Origin: Pseudomonas fragi
GTDB taxonomy: Bacteria > Pseudomonadota > Gammaproteobacteria > Pseudomonadales > Pseudomonadaceae
DNA length: 64,000 nt
Assembly (NCBI RefSeq): GCF_025426255.1
Contig: NZ_CP104861.1
Coordinates: forward strand, 3,658,001 to 3,722,000
Reading direction: 5' to 3'
Below the pieces are notes generated by a model that was not told the DNA's origin, did no database searches, and saw only the letters and a list, made by a program, of their open reading frames with translations. Both the position numbers and the translations under genes were made by a program. Positions 33,608-43,538 of the stretch are shown here, one piece after another (the first letter of the stretch is position 1; each line of letters begins with the position of its first letter).

Positions 33608-35290
33608 TTAGCGTTTTGCACACTCCTGAATGCTGATCTCGCGCATTTTGAACTTCTGGATCTTGCCAGTCACCGTCATGGGAAAGGTCTCCACAAACTT
33701 GAAGTAACGCGGCGTTTTAAAGTGCGCAATGCGTGACTTGCACCAGGTTTGCAACTCCAGCTCATTAGCCGTGTGGCCTGGGTGGAATTTGATCCAGGCA
33801 ACAATCTCTTCGCCATATTTGGCATCCGGGATGCCCACGATCTGCACGTCAGCCACGGCCGGATGGGTAAAAAAGAACTCTTCCAGCTCACGCGGGTAAA
33901 TATTTTCACCACCGCGAATAATCATGTCCTTGTTACGCCCCACGATGCGCACATAGCCCTGCTCATCCATCTGCGCCAAATCCCCGGTATGCATCCAGCC
34001 TTCGCTGTCGATGGCCTCGCGAGTCGCCTGCGGGTTGCTCCAGTAACCCAGCATCACGCTGTAGCCCCGCGTACAGAGCTCACCAATCTCACCGCGTGCA
34101 ACGGTGTTGCCTTGCGCATCGATCAGCTTGCTCTCCAGCTGTGGCTGGGTACGCCCCACAGTGGTAACACGTAATTCCAACTCATCCGCAGGACCCGTCT
34201 GTATCGAGACCGGGCTGGTTTCGGTCATGCCATAGGCAATTTGTACCTCACCCATATGCATTTCGCTGATGACCCGACGCATGATCTCGATCGGGCACGT
34301 GGCCCCGGCCATGATTCCGGTACGCAGGCTCGACAGATCAAAGCCGGCACGCTGCGGATGATCAAGCATGGCGATAAACATGGTTGGCACGCCGTACAAC
34401 CCGGTAGCCCGCTCCTCGGCCACCGCTTGCAGCGTCAGGCCCGGATCAAAGGCTTCACTGGGGTAGATCATCGTCGTGCCGTGGGTCACGCAACCCAGAT
34501 TGCCCATCACCATGCCAAAGCAGTGATACAGCGGCACCGGGATTACCAGCCGGTCATTGGCCGTCAGCCCCAGACTTTCACCGACCATGTAGCCATTGTT
34601 GAGAATATTGTGATGGCTAAGGGTCGCGCCCTTGGGAAAGCCCGTAGTGCCCGAGGTGTACTGAATGTTTACCGGCTGATCGAAGTGCAGGCTGGCCTGG
34701 CGGGCATGCAGTTGCTCAACCGTAACCCCGTCAGCCAGCGGGGCTAGTTGTGACCAGGGCAGGAAGCCAGCAGGCGGTTCAGGAGCAAGGCTGATAACCC
34801 CGCGCAGCTCGGCAAAGCGTGGGCAATCAAGCGCCCCGATCGATTGTTCGGCCAGTTCGGGAATGAGTTCCTGGAGCATGGCGTGGTAGTTGGAGGTCTT
34901 GAACGCACCCGCGCAAACCAGCCACTGACACCCCGATTGCTTAAGCACGTATTCCAGCTCAGAGAGCCGGTATGCGGGGTTGATGTTGACCAGAATCACG
35001 CCAATCCTGGCGCTGGCAAACTGGCTGATAAACCACTCGGCACCGTTAGGAGCCCACACCCCTAGTCGGTCCCCCACTTGCAAACCCAAGGCCAGCAACG
35101 CTCTGGCATGCACATCGACCGCTCGCGCCAACTGGGCCCAGGTGTAGCGTTGCTGTTGATGCCGTACCACCAGCGCTTCGCCCTCGGGATAGCGCGCAAC
35201 GGTCTGATCGAAAGCCTGTCCTATGGTCATCGCCAGCAGTGGCTTGTCCTGCGCACCCTGGCTGTAACTGGGGTTGGATTGCAGCTTCAT
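33608..35290 (-). CDS. AMP-forming acyl-CoA synthetase
   Basis: The 560-residue adenylate-forming enzyme activates a carboxylic acid to its CoA ester with ATP. Visible are the P-loop [16 protein letters not shown] (about 203-218), the A5 region YGMTETSP, the hinge [25 protein letters not shown] and the C-terminal catalytic lysine in [15 protein letters not shown]. It is close to medium/long-chain and branched-chain ligases and, in pseudomonads, such a gene accompanies liuABCD, so branched-chain or isoprenoid acids are plausible substrates. It is divergent from liuA and shares its regulatory region. Confidence 0.9.
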   Translation of the reverse strand: MKLQSNPSYSQGAQDKPLLAMTIGQAFDQTVARYPEGEALVVRHQQQRYTWAQLARAVDVHARALLALGLQVGDRLGVWAPNGAEWFISQFASARIGVILVNINPAYRLSELEYVLKQSGCQWLVCAGAFKTSNYHAMLQELIPELAEQSIGALDCPRFAELRGVISLAPEPPAGFLPWSQLAPLADGVTVEQLHARQASLHFDQPVNIQYTSGTTGFPKGATLSHHNILNNGYMVGESLGLTANDRLVIPVPLYHCFGMVMGNLGCVTHGTTMIYPSEAFDPGLTLQAVAEERATGLYGVPTMFIAMLDHPQRAGFDLSSLRTGIMAGATCPIEIMRRVISEMHMGEVQIAYGMTETSPVSIQTGPADELELRVTTVGRTQPQLESKLIDAQGNTVARGEIGELCTRGYSVMLGYWSNPQATREAIDSEGWMHTGDLAQMDEQGYVRIVGRNKDMIIRGGENIYPRELEEFFFTHPAVADVQIVGIPDAKYGEEIVAWIKFHPGHTANELELQTWCKSRIAHFKTPRYFKFVETFPMTVTGKIQKFKMREISIQECAKR

Positions 35291-35380
35291 GACAACTCCT
35301 CTTGTGATTGTTTTGGGAGCATGAGTAAAGCGCGTACCGGCGCCCTCTCAATTGAAGAACAGCAATTACTCTGGCTGAAG

Positions 35381-35438
35381 TTGACGTTAACGTAAAGGTC
35401 GTTGACAGTTTTACAGGCCAAGTTTACGTTAACGTCAA
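35381..35438. promoter_or_regulatory. Two inverted LiuR-type operators between ligase gene and liuA
   Basis: The 16-base palindromic sequence TTTACGTTAACGTCAA occurs at 35423-35438 and in reverse orientation at 35381-35396. The pair is centred in the divergent region, with a possible promoter TTGACA (35402-35407) 17 bases from TACGTT (35425-35430) overlapping the second copy. The sequence resembles the reported LiuR motif (TTxACGTxxACGTxAA). Both liuABCD and the acyl-CoA ligase gene could be controlled from it. Confidence 0.75.
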
Positions 35439-35494
35439 GGTTATCAATGGCGACGCAGTAACCGCCTCCACAAGAACAACGATCAAGGTGCCCC

Positions 35495-36658
35495 ATGAGC
35501 TACCCGACTTTGAACTTCGCCCTGGGCGAAACCATCGACATGCTGCGCGATCAGGTTCAGGCCTTCGTCGCTGCCGAACTGGCGCCACGTGCGGCGCAAA
35601 TCGACAAGGACAATCTGTTCCCCGCCGACATGTGGCGCAAGTTCGGTGACATGGGGTTGCTCGGCATCACCGTTCCGGAAGAATACGGCGGCACCGGTCT
35701 GAGCTATTTGGCGCACGTGGTGGCGATGGAAGAAATCAGCCGCGGCTCAGCCTCGGTCGCCCTCTCCTACGGCGCTCACTCCAACCTCTGCGTCAATCAG
35801 ATCAACCGCAACGGCAGCCACGAACAAAAACTCAAATACTTGCCCAAGCTGATCAGCGGCGAACACGTTGGCGCACTGGCCATGAGCGAACCCAACGCCG
35901 GTTCCGATGTGGTGTCGATGAAACTGCGTGCCGACAAGCGCGGCGACCATTACGTCCTCAACGGCAGCAAGACCTGGATCACCAACGGCCCTGATGCCAG
36001 CACCTATGTGATCTACGCCAAGACCGATCTGGAAAAGGGCGCACACGGCATCAGCGCATTTATCGTTGAGCGCGACTGGAAAGGCTTCAGCCGCAGCAGC
36101 CATTTCGACAAGCTCGGCATGCGCGGGTCCAATACCAGCGAACTGTTTTTCGACGATGTTGAAGTGCCAGAAGAGAACCTGCTGGGCACCCTCAACGCCG
36201 GGGTCAAGGTGTTGATGAGTGGCCTGGACTACGAGCGCGTGGTGCTGTCGGGCGGTCCTACCGGAATCATGCAGGCCTGCATGGATTTGATCGTGCCGTA
36301 CATCCACGACCGCAAACAGTTCGGCCAGAGCATCGGCGAGTTTCAACTGATCCAGGGCAAGGTGGCTGACATGTACACCCAGCTCAACGCCAGCCGCGCC
36401 TATCTGTATGCCGTCGCAGCCGCGTGCGAGCGTGGTGAAACCACGCGCAAGGACGCCGCCGGGGTGATTTTGTACAGCGCCGAACGCGCCACCCAGATGG
36501 CCCTCGACGCGATCCAGATTCTGGGTGGCAACGGTTATATCAATGAATTCCCGGCCGGACGCCTGCTGCGTGACGCCAAGCTGTATGAGATCGGAGCTGG
36601 CACCAGCGAAATCCGACGCATGCTGATTGGTCGCGAACTCTTCAACGAAACTCGCTAA
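35495..36658 (+). CDS. liuA: Isovaleryl-CoA dehydrogenase
   Basis: This 387-residue acyl-CoA dehydrogenase oxidises isovaleryl-CoA to 3-methylcrotonyl-CoA. It begins [33 protein letters not shown] and carries [43 protein letters not shown], and the C-terminal [20 protein letters not shown]. Length and sequence agree with other isovaleryl-CoA dehydrogenases. It is first in liuABCD, 11 bases ahead of liuB. Two LiuR operators lie upstream. Confidence 0.95.
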   Translation: MSYPTLNFALGETIDMLRDQVQAFVAAELAPRAAQIDKDNLFPADMWRKFGDMGLLGITVPEEYGGTGLSYLAHVVAMEEISRGSASVALSYGAHSNLCVNQINRNGSHEQKLKYLPKLISGEHVGALAMSEPNAGSDVVSMKLRADKRGDHYVLNGSKTWITNGPDASTYVIYAKTDLEKGAHGISAFIVERDWKGFSRSSHFDKLGMRGSNTSELFFDDVEVPEENLLGTLNAGVKVLMSGLDYERVVLSGGPTGIMQACMDLIVPYIHDRKQFGQSIGEFQLIQGKVADMYTQLNASRAYLYAVAAACERGETTRKDAAGVILYSAERATQMALDAIQILGGNGYINEFPAGRLLRDAKLYEIGAGTSEIRRMLIGRELFNETR

Positions 36659-36669
36659 GGAGCGTAGGC

Positions 36670-38277
36670 ATGTCCATCTTGCATACGACGATCAACCCGC
36701 GCTCGGCCGAGTTCGGTATCAACCGCGACGCCATGCTCAAGCAGGTGGCAGCCTTGCACACCCTGCTCGAGCAGGTACAACAGGGCGGCGGGGCCAAGGC
36801 CCAGGAGCGTCACACTTCACGCGGCAAGCTACTGCCACGCGAGCGCATTGATCGCCTGCTGGACAGCGGCTCACCCTTCCTGGAGTTGAGTCAGCTGGCG
36901 GCTTACGGCGTGTACGGCGAAGAGGTTCCGGCTGCCGGGATAATCGCCGGTATTGGTCGGGTCGAAGGCGTGGAATGCATGATTGTGGCCAACGATGCCA
37001 CGGTCAAAGGTGGTTCGTACTACCCGCTGACGGTGAAAAAACACCTCCGGGCACAGACTATTGCCGAGCAAAACCGCTTGCCGTGCATCTATCTGGTGGA
37101 CTCCGGCGGCGCCAACCTGCCACGTCAGGATGAAGTGTTCCCGGACCGCGAGCACTTTGGGCGAATCTTCTTCAATCAAGCCAACATGAGCGCGGCGGGC
37201 ATCCCGCAAATTGCCGTGGTCATGGGTTCGTGTACTGCTGGTGGGGCCTATGTGCCTGCCATGGCCGACGAAGCCATCATGGTGCGCCAGCAAGCGACAA
37301 TCTTTCTTGCTGGTCCGCCACTGGTAAAGGCCGCCACCGGCGAGGTGGTCAGTGCCGAAGACCTGGGCGGTGCCGATGTGCACTGCAAGATTTCGGGAGT
37401 GGCCGACCATTACGCCGACAGTGACGAGCATGCGCTGGCACTGGCTCGGCGCAGCGTGGCTAACCTCAACTGGCGCAAGTTGGGCCAGTTGCAGCAGCGC
37501 ACACCGCTGGCACCGCTGTATGGCCGTGACGAGTTGTATGGCATCGTCCCGGCAGATGCCAAACAGCCCTTTGATGTGCGCGAAGTCATTGCGCGGCTGG
37601 TGGACGGTTCGGTGTTCGATGAATTCAAAGCCCTGTTCGGCACCACGCTGGTGTGCGGCTTTGCGCATTTGCACGGTTACCCGGTAGCGATCCTGGCCAA
37701 CAACGGAATTCTGTTCGCCGAAGCGGCACAAAAAGGCGCGCACTTTATCGAGCTGGCGTGCCAGCGCGGTATTCCCTTGGTGTTTCTGCAAAACATCACC
37801 GGTTTTATGGTCGGCCAAAAGTACGAAGCCGGTGGCATTGCCAAGCACGGCGCCAAATTGGTCACCGCTGTGGCGTGCGCCAAAGTGCCGAAATTCACCG
37901 TAATCATCGGTGGCAGTTTTGGCGCTGGTAACTACGGCATGTGCGGCCGGGCCTACGATCCACGCTTTTTGTGGATGTGGCCCAACGCCCGAATTGGCGT
38001 GATGGGCGCCGAACAGGCGGCAGGCGTGCTGGTGCAGGTCAAGCGCGAGCAGGCAGAACGCAATGGTGTCGCGTTTTCAGCCCGTGAAGAAGCCGAGATC
38101 AAACAACCGATCCTCGACCAGTACGAACACCAGGGCCACCCCTACTATTCCAGTGCTCGCTTGTGGGATGACGGCGTGATCGACCCGGCGCAAACCCGCG
38201 ACGTATTGGCGCTGGGTTTGTCGGCGGCGTTGAACGCACCTATCGAAGCCACCCGTTTCGGTGTGTTCCGGATGTAA
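36670..38277 (+). CDS. liuB: Methylcrotonyl-CoA carboxylase, carboxyltransferase (beta) subunit
   Basis: LiuB transfers carboxyl groups from carboxybiotin to 3-methylcrotonyl-CoA, giving 3-methylglutaconyl-CoA, in complex with LiuD. The 535-residue protein shows the carboxyltransferase fold: [58 protein letters not shown] and the second half with [25 protein letters not shown] and [30 protein letters not shown] precedes the ATG at 36670. Tight spacing to liuA and liuC. Confidence 0.95.
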   Translation: MSILHTTINPRSAEFGINRDAMLKQVAALHTLLEQVQQGGGAKAQERHTSRGKLLPRERIDRLLDSGSPFLELSQLAAYGVYGEEVPAAGIIAGIGRVEGVECMIVANDATVKGGSYYPLTVKKHLRAQTIAEQNRLPCIYLVDSGGANLPRQDEVFPDREHFGRIFFNQANMSAAGIPQIAVVMGSCTAGGAYVPAMADEAIMVRQQATIFLAGPPLVKAATGEVVSAEDLGGADVHCKISGVADHYADSDEHALALARRSVANLNWRKLGQLQQRTPLAPLYGRDELYGIVPADAKQPFDVREVIARLVDGSVFDEFKALFGTTLVCGFAHLHGYPVAILANNGILFAEAAQKGAHFIELACQRGIPLVFLQNITGFMVGQKYEAGGIAKHGAKLVTAVACAKVPKFTVIIGGSFGAGNYGMCGRAYDPRFLWMWPNARIGVMGAEQAAGVLVQVKREQAERNGVAFSAREEAEIKQPILDQYEHQGHPYYSSARLWDDGVIDPAQTRDVLALGLSAALNAPIEATRFGVFRM

Positions 38278-38305
38278 CTCCCACAGCCTTTCAGGACTGA
38301 AGAAC

Positions 38306-39124
38306 ATGATCGATTTCAACACCCTCGAACTGCACACCGATCCCCGGGGCTTTGCCACCCTGTGGTTGAGCCGCGAGCAGAAGAACAATGCCTTTAACGC
38401 CGAGATGATCCGCGAGCTGATCCTTGCTCTGGAGGCCGTGCAAGCAGATCCAGCCATGCGTTTTCTGGTACTGCGCGGGCGCGGCAAGCATTTCAGTGCC
38501 GGTGCCGATCTGGCCTGGATGCAACAATCGGCCGAACTCGACTACCACACCAATCTCGACGACGCCCGCCATCTGGCCGAACTGATGTACAACCTGGCCA
38601 AGCTGAAAATGCCGACCCTGGCCGTCGTGCAAGGCGCAGCCTACGGTGGCGCACTGGGCCTGATCAGTGCCTGCGACATGGCCATCGGCGCGCAGGATGC
38701 GCAGTTTTGCTTGTCCGAAGTCCGTATCGGCCTGGCACCTGCTGTAATCAGTCCCTTCGTGGTGCAGGCCATCGGTGAGCGCGCAGCCCGGCGCTACGCC
38801 CTGACCGCTGAACGCTTCAGCGGCGAGCGTGCCCGTGAGCTGGGTTTGCTGTCCGAGTGCTACCCCCTCGCAGAGCTTGAACAGCACATCGCCCATTGGG
38901 TCGACAACTTGCTGCTCAACAGCCCACAAGCCATGCGCTCCTGCAAGGATCTGCTGCGCGAAGTCAGTCATGGCGCGCCAACTCTGGCCATCCGTCGCTA
39001 CTGTGAAAACGCCATTGCACGGATTCGGGTCAGTCCTGAAGGCCAGGAAGGCTTGCGCGCCTTTCTGCAGAAGCGTGCACCCAGCTGGCAAGCCGATTCA
39101 TCGACTCAGGAGCCGCGCTCATGA
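38306..39124 (+). CDS. liuC: Methylglutaconyl-CoA hydratase
   Basis: A 272-residue enoyl-CoA hydratase/crotonase-fold enzyme that hydrates 3-methylglutaconyl-CoA to HMG-CoA. Motifs: the oxyanion-hole segment RGRGKHFSAGADLAWMQQ and VVQGAAYGGALGLISACDMAIG, plus FCLSEVRIGLAPAVISPFV with the catalytic Glu. ATG 38306 starts the family N-terminus (MIDFNTLELHTDPRGFATLWLSREQKNNAFNAEM). Its stop overlaps the liuD ATG by four bases. Confidence 0.93.
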   Translation: MIDFNTLELHTDPRGFATLWLSREQKNNAFNAEMIRELILALEAVQADPAMRFLVLRGRGKHFSAGADLAWMQQSAELDYHTNLDDARHLAELMYNLAKLKMPTLAVVQGAAYGGALGLISACDMAIGAQDAQFCLSEVRIGLAPAVISPFVVQAIGERAARRYALTAERFSGERARELGLLSECYPLAELEQHIAHWVDNLLLNSPQAMRSCKDLLREVSHGAPTLAIRRYCENAIARIRVSPEGQEGLRAFLQKRAPSWQADSSTQEPRS

Positions 39125-41061
39125 CCGCCCCTCTTCTTACTTCCGTGCTGGTGGCTAACCGCGGCGAGATCGCCTGCCGGGTGATGCGCACGGCCAAAGC
39201 GCTGGGCCTCACCACCGTCGCCGTACACAGCGCAACCGACCGCGATGCACGGCATTGTCGCGAAGCCGATATCTGTGTGGACCTGGGCGGTAGCAAAGCC
39301 GCCGACAGCTACCTGAAGATCGACAAAATCATCGCTGCCGCCAAGGCCAGCGGTGCGCAGGCCATTCACCCCGGTTACGGTTTTTTGTCGGAAAACGCAG
39401 GCTTCGCGCGCGCCATTGAGGCCGCCGGGCTGATTTTCCTTGGCCCCCCCGCCAGCGCGATTGATGCGATGGGCAGCAAATCCGCGGCCAAGGCCTTGAT
39501 GGAAGTCGCAGGCGTACCGTTGGTGCCTGGCTACCACGGCGAAGCTCAAGACCTGGAAACCTTCCGCCTCGCCGCAGAGCGCATCGGCTACCCGGTGCTG
39601 CTCAAAGCCACGGCGGGCGGTGGCGGCAAAGGCATGAAAGTGGTCGAAGAGGTCAGCCAACTGGCTGAGGCGCTGGCTTCGGCTCAGCGCGAGGCACTGT
39701 CCTCCTTTGGCGACGCACGGATGCTGGTTGAGAAGTACGTGCTCAAGCCGCGTCATGTGGAGATCCAGATATTTGCCGACCAGCACGGCAACTGCCTGTA
39801 CCTCAATGAGCGCGATTGCTCGATTCAGCGCCGCCACCAGAAAGTCGTGGAAGAAGCACCAGCACCGGGCCTGAGTGTCGAACAGCGCCAAGCCATGGGC
39901 GAATCCGCCGTGCGCGCGGCACAGGCGATCGGCTACGTTGGCGCGGGCACCGTGGAGTTTTTGCTGGATGCGCGAGGCGAATTCTTCTTTATGGAGATGA
40001 ACACGCGCCTGCAGGTTGAACACCCGGTCACCGAAGCCATTACTGGGCTGGACCTGGTGGCCTGGCAAATCCGCGTGGCATGCGGTGAGGCCTTGCCCAT
40101 CACCCAGGCACAAGTGCCCTTGCGCGGCCACGCCATCGAAGTGCGTTTGTACGCTGAAGACCCGAGCCATGATTTTCTCCCGCAAACCGGGCGTCTTGAG
40201 GTGTACCGCGAATCAGCTGCCGGCCCGGGCAGGCGCGTGGACAGTGGGGTCAGTGAAGGCGACGAGGTTTCACCGTTTTACGATCCGATGCTGGGCAAGC
40301 TGATTGCCTGGGGAGAGGACCGCGAACAGGCCCGCCTGCGCCTACTGGCGATGCTCGATGAATTCGCCATCGGCGGTCTGAAAACCAACCTGAGCTTTTT
40401 GCGACGCATCATCGGCCACCCCGCCTTCGCCGCAGCCGAACTCGATACCGGGTTTATCCCGCGCTACGAAGAACAATTACTGCCTGCTGCCGAGCCTCTG
40501 CCTGCTGCCTTCTGGTCGGCAGCCGCCGAAGCCTTCAATCAGAGCCAGGCCCCACAGGTACGGGACGATGACCCGGCGTCACCCTGGTCCGCAAACAACG
40601 GCTTTCGCAGCGGTTTACCTGCACACACGTTGCTGGCATTGGCTTGTAATGGCGAACAACAGGTCATCCACCTCAATGGCAATACAGCCATCTTGCGTGA
40701 TGAACAGTTAGTCATTGAACAGGACGGAGTACGGCGCCAGCACTTGGCCATTCGCCGCGCTGAGGCGCTGTACCTACGCTGGGAAGGTGAGTTGCACTGC
40801 GTGCGCCTGCACGATCCGATCAGCGCCGTGAGTGCCAGTCACACGGCCCAGGGCGGCCTGACTGCCCCCATGAACGGCAGCATCGTGCGGGTACTGGTTG
40901 AGGTCGGTCAAACTGTCGAGGCTGGCACGCAACTGGTGGTACTCGAAGCCATGAAGATGGAACACAGCCTGCGCGCCCCCCATGGGGGTGTGGTGAAAGC
41001 CCTGTTCTTCCAGGAAGGCGAGATGGTCAGTGAAGGCTCGGCGCTGGTTGAGCTGGAATGA
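39121..41061 (+). CDS. liuD: Methylcrotonyl-CoA carboxylase, biotin-carboxylase (alpha) subunit
   Basis: LiuD carboxylates its covalently bound biotin with ATP and bicarbonate and feeds LiuB. The 646-residue protein contains the biotin carboxylase domain (VLVANRGEIACRVMRTAKALG; KATAGGGGKGMKVV; the EMNTRLQVEHPVTE catalytic segment, about 296-309) and a C-terminal biotinyl domain with the acceptor lysine in LEAMKMEHSLRAP (about 611-623). It ends the liuABCD operon and is followed by a strong terminator. Confidence 0.95.
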   Translation: MTAPLLTSVLVANRGEIACRVMRTAKALGLTTVAVHSATDRDARHCREADICVDLGGSKAADSYLKIDKIIAAAKASGAQAIHPGYGFLSENAGFARAIEAAGLIFLGPPASAIDAMGSKSAAKALMEVAGVPLVPGYHGEAQDLETFRLAAERIGYPVLLKATAGGGGKGMKVVEEVSQLAEALASAQREALSSFGDARMLVEKYVLKPRHVEIQIFADQHGNCLYLNERDCSIQRRHQKVVEEAPAPGLSVEQRQAMGESAVRAAQAIGYVGAGTVEFLLDARGEFFFMEMNTRLQVEHPVTEAITGLDLVAWQIRVACGEALPITQAQVPLRGHAIEVRLYAEDPSHDFLPQTGRLEVYRESAAGPGRRVDSGVSEGDEVSPFYDPMLGKLIAWGEDREQARLRLLAMLDEFAIGGLKTNLSFLRRIIGHPAFAAAELDTGFIPRYEEQLLPAAEPLPAAFWSAAAEAFNQSQAPQVRDDDPASPWSANNGFRSGLPAHTLLALACNGEQQVIHLNGNTAILRDEQLVIEQDGVRRQHLAIRRAEALYLRWEGELHCVRLHDPISAVSASHTAQGGLTAPMNGSIVRVLVEVGQTVEAGTQLVVLEAMKMEHSLRAPHGGVVKALFFQEGEMVSEGSALVELE

Positions 41062-41062
41062 G

Positions 41063-41099
41063 AAAAGGCGGATACCGTGATCGGTATCCGCCTTTTTTA
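41063..41099 (+). terminator. Terminator of the liuABCD operon
   Basis: A 14-bp stem AAAAGGCGGATACC / GGTATCCGCCTTTT with a six-base loop and a T run. The complement side also begins with an A run, so it may serve the convergent repressor gene too. Confidence 0.93.
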
Positions 41100-41116
41100 C
41101 AGCATCTGAAACGCGT

Positions 41117-41776
41117 CTAGAACTTGGCTGTGGCCTGGACCACCACTCCGATAATCCGGCAGCGGTCATCGAACAATGTTTTGGGATACGTTGGGTTCAG
41201 CGGCTTCAGATAGCGTTGACCACTTTCTTCGATCAACTGCCGGAACGTCGTCGCCTCGGATTCAGGTGTAAGGGCAATCACCATTCTGCCTGGCGTGGCT
41301 TCGATATCCGGATCAACCAGAATCATCATCCCTTGCGCGATGCTGACACCCATCGGAGCAGTCATGGCATCACCGGTCACCTGCAGCCAGAACGCTGCCC
41401 CTTTGGCGTAATGATCGCTGACTTCAAAGATCGTACCGGGCGGCGCATAACCAGGCTGCACCTTCTCGCTGACCTGACCCGCCGTCACCCAGTCTCTCAC
41501 CGGATAGCGGAAAGCTGACGTGATCTCATAGGCGTATTCGTCAGGACCAGGTGTATCACCTGCATCATGGCGCTCACGAATCACCAGGGCGACTTCAAGG
41601 TGCTCAAGCCCAAGGGCATGCAGCACGTTGTTCATCGTCGGCAGGTCGGGTTGACGGCGTTTATTGAGCCAATGACCGACTCCGCCCTGGGATGCCCCGA
41701 CGCGTTCGGCTAGTTTTTCTTGCGTGAGTTTCAGCTCGCGCAATTTGGTTCTGACTAAAGCGATCCATTTATCCAT
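41117..41776 (-). CDS. XRE-family repressor with a LexA-like (S24) domain lacking catalytic residues
   Basis: A 219-residue protein with an N-terminal cI-type helix-turn-helix (LTQEKLAERVGASQGGVGHWLNKRRQPDLPTMNNVLHALG, about 17-55) and a C-terminal S24 peptidase-like fold (YPVRDWVTAGQVSEKVQPG; VTGDAMTAPMG; GRMVIALTPESEATTFRQL; YLKPLNPTYP). Related phage/pyocin repressors have Ser in GDSM and Lys in VVAKL; here the Ser position is Ala (GDA, codon GCC) and the Lys position is Leu. Self-cleavage should therefore be impossible. I chose ATG 41776 as start. Two palindromes just upstream are likely operators. Confidence 0.85.
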   Translation of the reverse strand: MDKWIALVRTKLRELKLTQEKLAERVGASQGGVGHWLNKRRQPDLPTMNNVLHALGLEHLEVALVIRERHDAGDTPGPDEYAYEITSAFRYPVRDWVTAGQVSEKVQPGYAPPGTIFEVSDHYAKGAAFWLQVTGDAMTAPMGVSIAQGMMILVDPDIEATPGRMVIALTPESEATTFRQLIEESGQRYLKPLNPTYPKTLFDDRCRIIGVVVQATAKF

Positions 41777-41809
41777 CTGCCGAACAATACGGATTGAATT
41801 CAGCGCAAC

Positions 41810-41856
41810 AATACACACATTGTATTATTTATGATCGATGAACAAATACTATTTGT
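41810..41856. promoter_or_regulatory. Candidate operators of the LexA-like repressor
   Basis: Two dyads lie between the repressor gene and the divergent gene at 41906: AATACA-N5-TGTATT (41810-41826) and ACAAATA-C-TATTTGT (41842-41856). Their position and symmetry fit autoregulatory operators of cI/PrtR-type proteins. Confidence 0.6.
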
Positions 41857-41905
41857 ACTAGTCTTGTCCTGCTGATTCGATTAACTCCTGAAACGCAGGT
41901 AAATC

Positions 41906-42253
41906 ATGACTCCAATAACAAAAATTGCGCTGAAAACAGAGCCTGATAATGAGCTCGAATCCTTAAGGGACAGCGCCGCAACCCAACGTGCGCTCGACTA
42001 TTATTTGAAACCATCTGTTTCTCAGCAGGGTCTCGAAAAAAAAATGTTCCTGGTCAGCGAAGACGTGAGCCAAGAGGAAGCTCTGGTGCATGCATCGGAC
42101 TATCTGCGATGTGCAATTGCCAGTGCTCAAGGCGCTGCCGAGCATCAGCAGGGTTCTCAACGTGATCTTCTGATGAGCATCCTGTTCTTTATGGAATCGT
42201 CCAAGCAATTGGTGGACAGGGCCATTGACGTGCAACAGCTGTCTGCCCGCTGA
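41906..42253 (+). CDS. Small Pseudomonas DUF6124/DUF3077-like protein
   Basis: A 115-residue soluble protein: MTPITKIALKTEPDNELESLRDSAATQRALDYYLKP, then VSQEEALVHASDYLRCAIASAQGAAEHQQGSQRDLLMSILFFMESSKQLVDRAID. This layout (ALDYYL..P, then a helix with EEALxHASDLL, then a GSQRDL helix) is that of the small Pseudomonas proteins labelled DUF6124 or DUF3077; the label is from memory. Function unknown. It is divergent from the LexA-like repressor and may be its target. Confidence 0.7.
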   Translation: MTPITKIALKTEPDNELESLRDSAATQRALDYYLKPSVSQQGLEKKMFLVSEDVSQEEALVHASDYLRCAIASAQGAAEHQQGSQRDLLMSILFFMESSKQLVDRAIDVQQLSAR

Positions 42254-42257
42254 AGTG

Positions 42258-42299
42258 GAAAAAGGCGCTGGCTGCCCGATCGAACCCCAACGCCTTTTC
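42258..42299. terminator. Bidirectional terminator
   Basis: AAAAGGCGCTGG and CCCCAACGCCTTTT pair over 11-12 positions with one mismatch, between the convergent genes at 41906 and 42302. Confidence 0.7.
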
Positions 42300-42301
42300 T
42301 A

Positions 42302-43354
42302 TCAAGCGTTAAGACGCTCTTGTGCAAGGCTGTCGGCAATGCTCGTGGTGTTGCGATCCTGTGCCTTGGCCCTCTGGAAGATCTGGCGCAAAGTCTCACC
42401 AATGCCTTCTACGTGCTGGCGAACCTGTTCGGGCGTGCCGCCGTTGTACTCGTAGGACACGTCAATAATGCCGCCTGCATTGATTGCATAGTCTGGGGCA
42501 TGCAAGCAGCCACGACGCCACAACTCATCGGCATGAGAGGCTTTGGCCAATTGGTTATTCGCCGCCCCGGCAATCACCGGGGCACGCAGTAACTGCAAGG
42601 TTTCATCATTGATGATGGCGCCCATCGCGCACGGTGAAAATACATCGACATCCAGCCCGTAAATATCTTGTGCACTGACCGCATGGGCGCCCAGTTCATC
42701 GACTGCGCGCCTGACGTTAGCGTCCTGAATATCGTGTACCCACAGTTCAGCACCCGCCTCTTTCAACTGCCGGGCAAGGTTGAAACCGACTTGCCCAAGG
42801 CCCTGAACGGCCACCCGCAAGCCTGCCAGGTCGCTGCGACCCAAACGCTGCAAGACTGCCTCGCGCAAGCCGATAAACACGCCAAGGGCCGTCGCCGGTG
42901 ACGGATCACCACTGCGCGTGCCTCCGCCCAGTTGCTCACGCGTGCCAGCCCCCACCACGTGGTGAGTGCGCTGGCCCATCAGGGCCATTTCAGCGACACC
43001 GGTGCCCGAGTCTGCAGCCGTGATGTAACGCCCGCCCATGCTCTCGACAAACCCGCCCATGGCCTGAAACAACGCTTCGCTCTTGTCTTTGCGCGGATCG
43101 CCAATGATCACCGCCTTGCCGCCGCCTAGCGGCAAGCCGGCCAGCGCCGATTTGTACGTCATGCCGCGAGACAGGCGCAGCACGTCGTTCAAGGCTTGCT
43201 GTTCGTCGGCATAGGGCCACATGCGGCAGCCACCCAAAGCAGGGCCAAGGCGCGTGTTGTGCACTGCAATAATGGCCTTGAGGCCAGTCGCTTTGTCGTG
43301 ACAGAACTGGACTTGTTCGTGGTGATCGAATTCGGGATGAGCAAATATCGGCAT
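42302..43354 (-). CDS. ldh: Leucine dehydrogenase (Leu/Glu/Phe/Val dehydrogenase family)
   Basis: The 350-residue enzyme deaminates leucine and other branched-chain amino acids to 2-oxo acids with NAD+. Family marks: [52 protein letters not shown] (active Lys in GGGK), the Rossmann motif [17 protein letters not shown] and [17 protein letters not shown]. Length fits Leu dehydrogenases (about 340-365). It is divergent from an Lrp-type regulator and fits the nearby liu catabolic genes functionally. Exact substrate preference cannot be read. Confidence 0.9.
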   Translation of the reverse strand: MPIFAHPEFDHHEQVQFCHDKATGLKAIIAVHNTRLGPALGGCRMWPYADEQQALNDVLRLSRGMTYKSALAGLPLGGGKAVIIGDPRKDKSEALFQAMGGFVESMGGRYITAADSGTGVAEMALMGQRTHHVVGAGTREQLGGGTRSGDPSPATALGVFIGLREAVLQRLGRSDLAGLRVAVQGLGQVGFNLARQLKEAGAELWVHDIQDANVRRAVDELGAHAVSAQDIYGLDVDVFSPCAMGAIINDETLQLLRAPVIAGAANNQLAKASHADELWRRGCLHAPDYAINAGGIIDVSYEYNGGTPEQVRQHVEGIGETLRQIFQRAKAQDRNTTSIADSLAQERLNA

Positions 43355-43538
43355 TACATTCTCTCTCTTGTTCTTGGCCCTGGAAGCGTGTCAGACCGCA
43401 AAGTCAGTATCTGACCCGACGCATGGGTGCGCAGCCAAAGAGTGAAGGTTTTACCTAGGAATTTTCTTTCTAAATTGCAGGAAATGTTCTGCTAATCTGC
43501 ATGTATCATTCAAAAAAAATAAGAAATCAGATCAATTC

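Noticed and set aside
41065..42253. Prophage or pyocin region suggested by the LexA-like repressor
   Set aside because: No phage structural, lysis or integrase genes are nearby; the flanks are liuD and leucine dehydrogenase.
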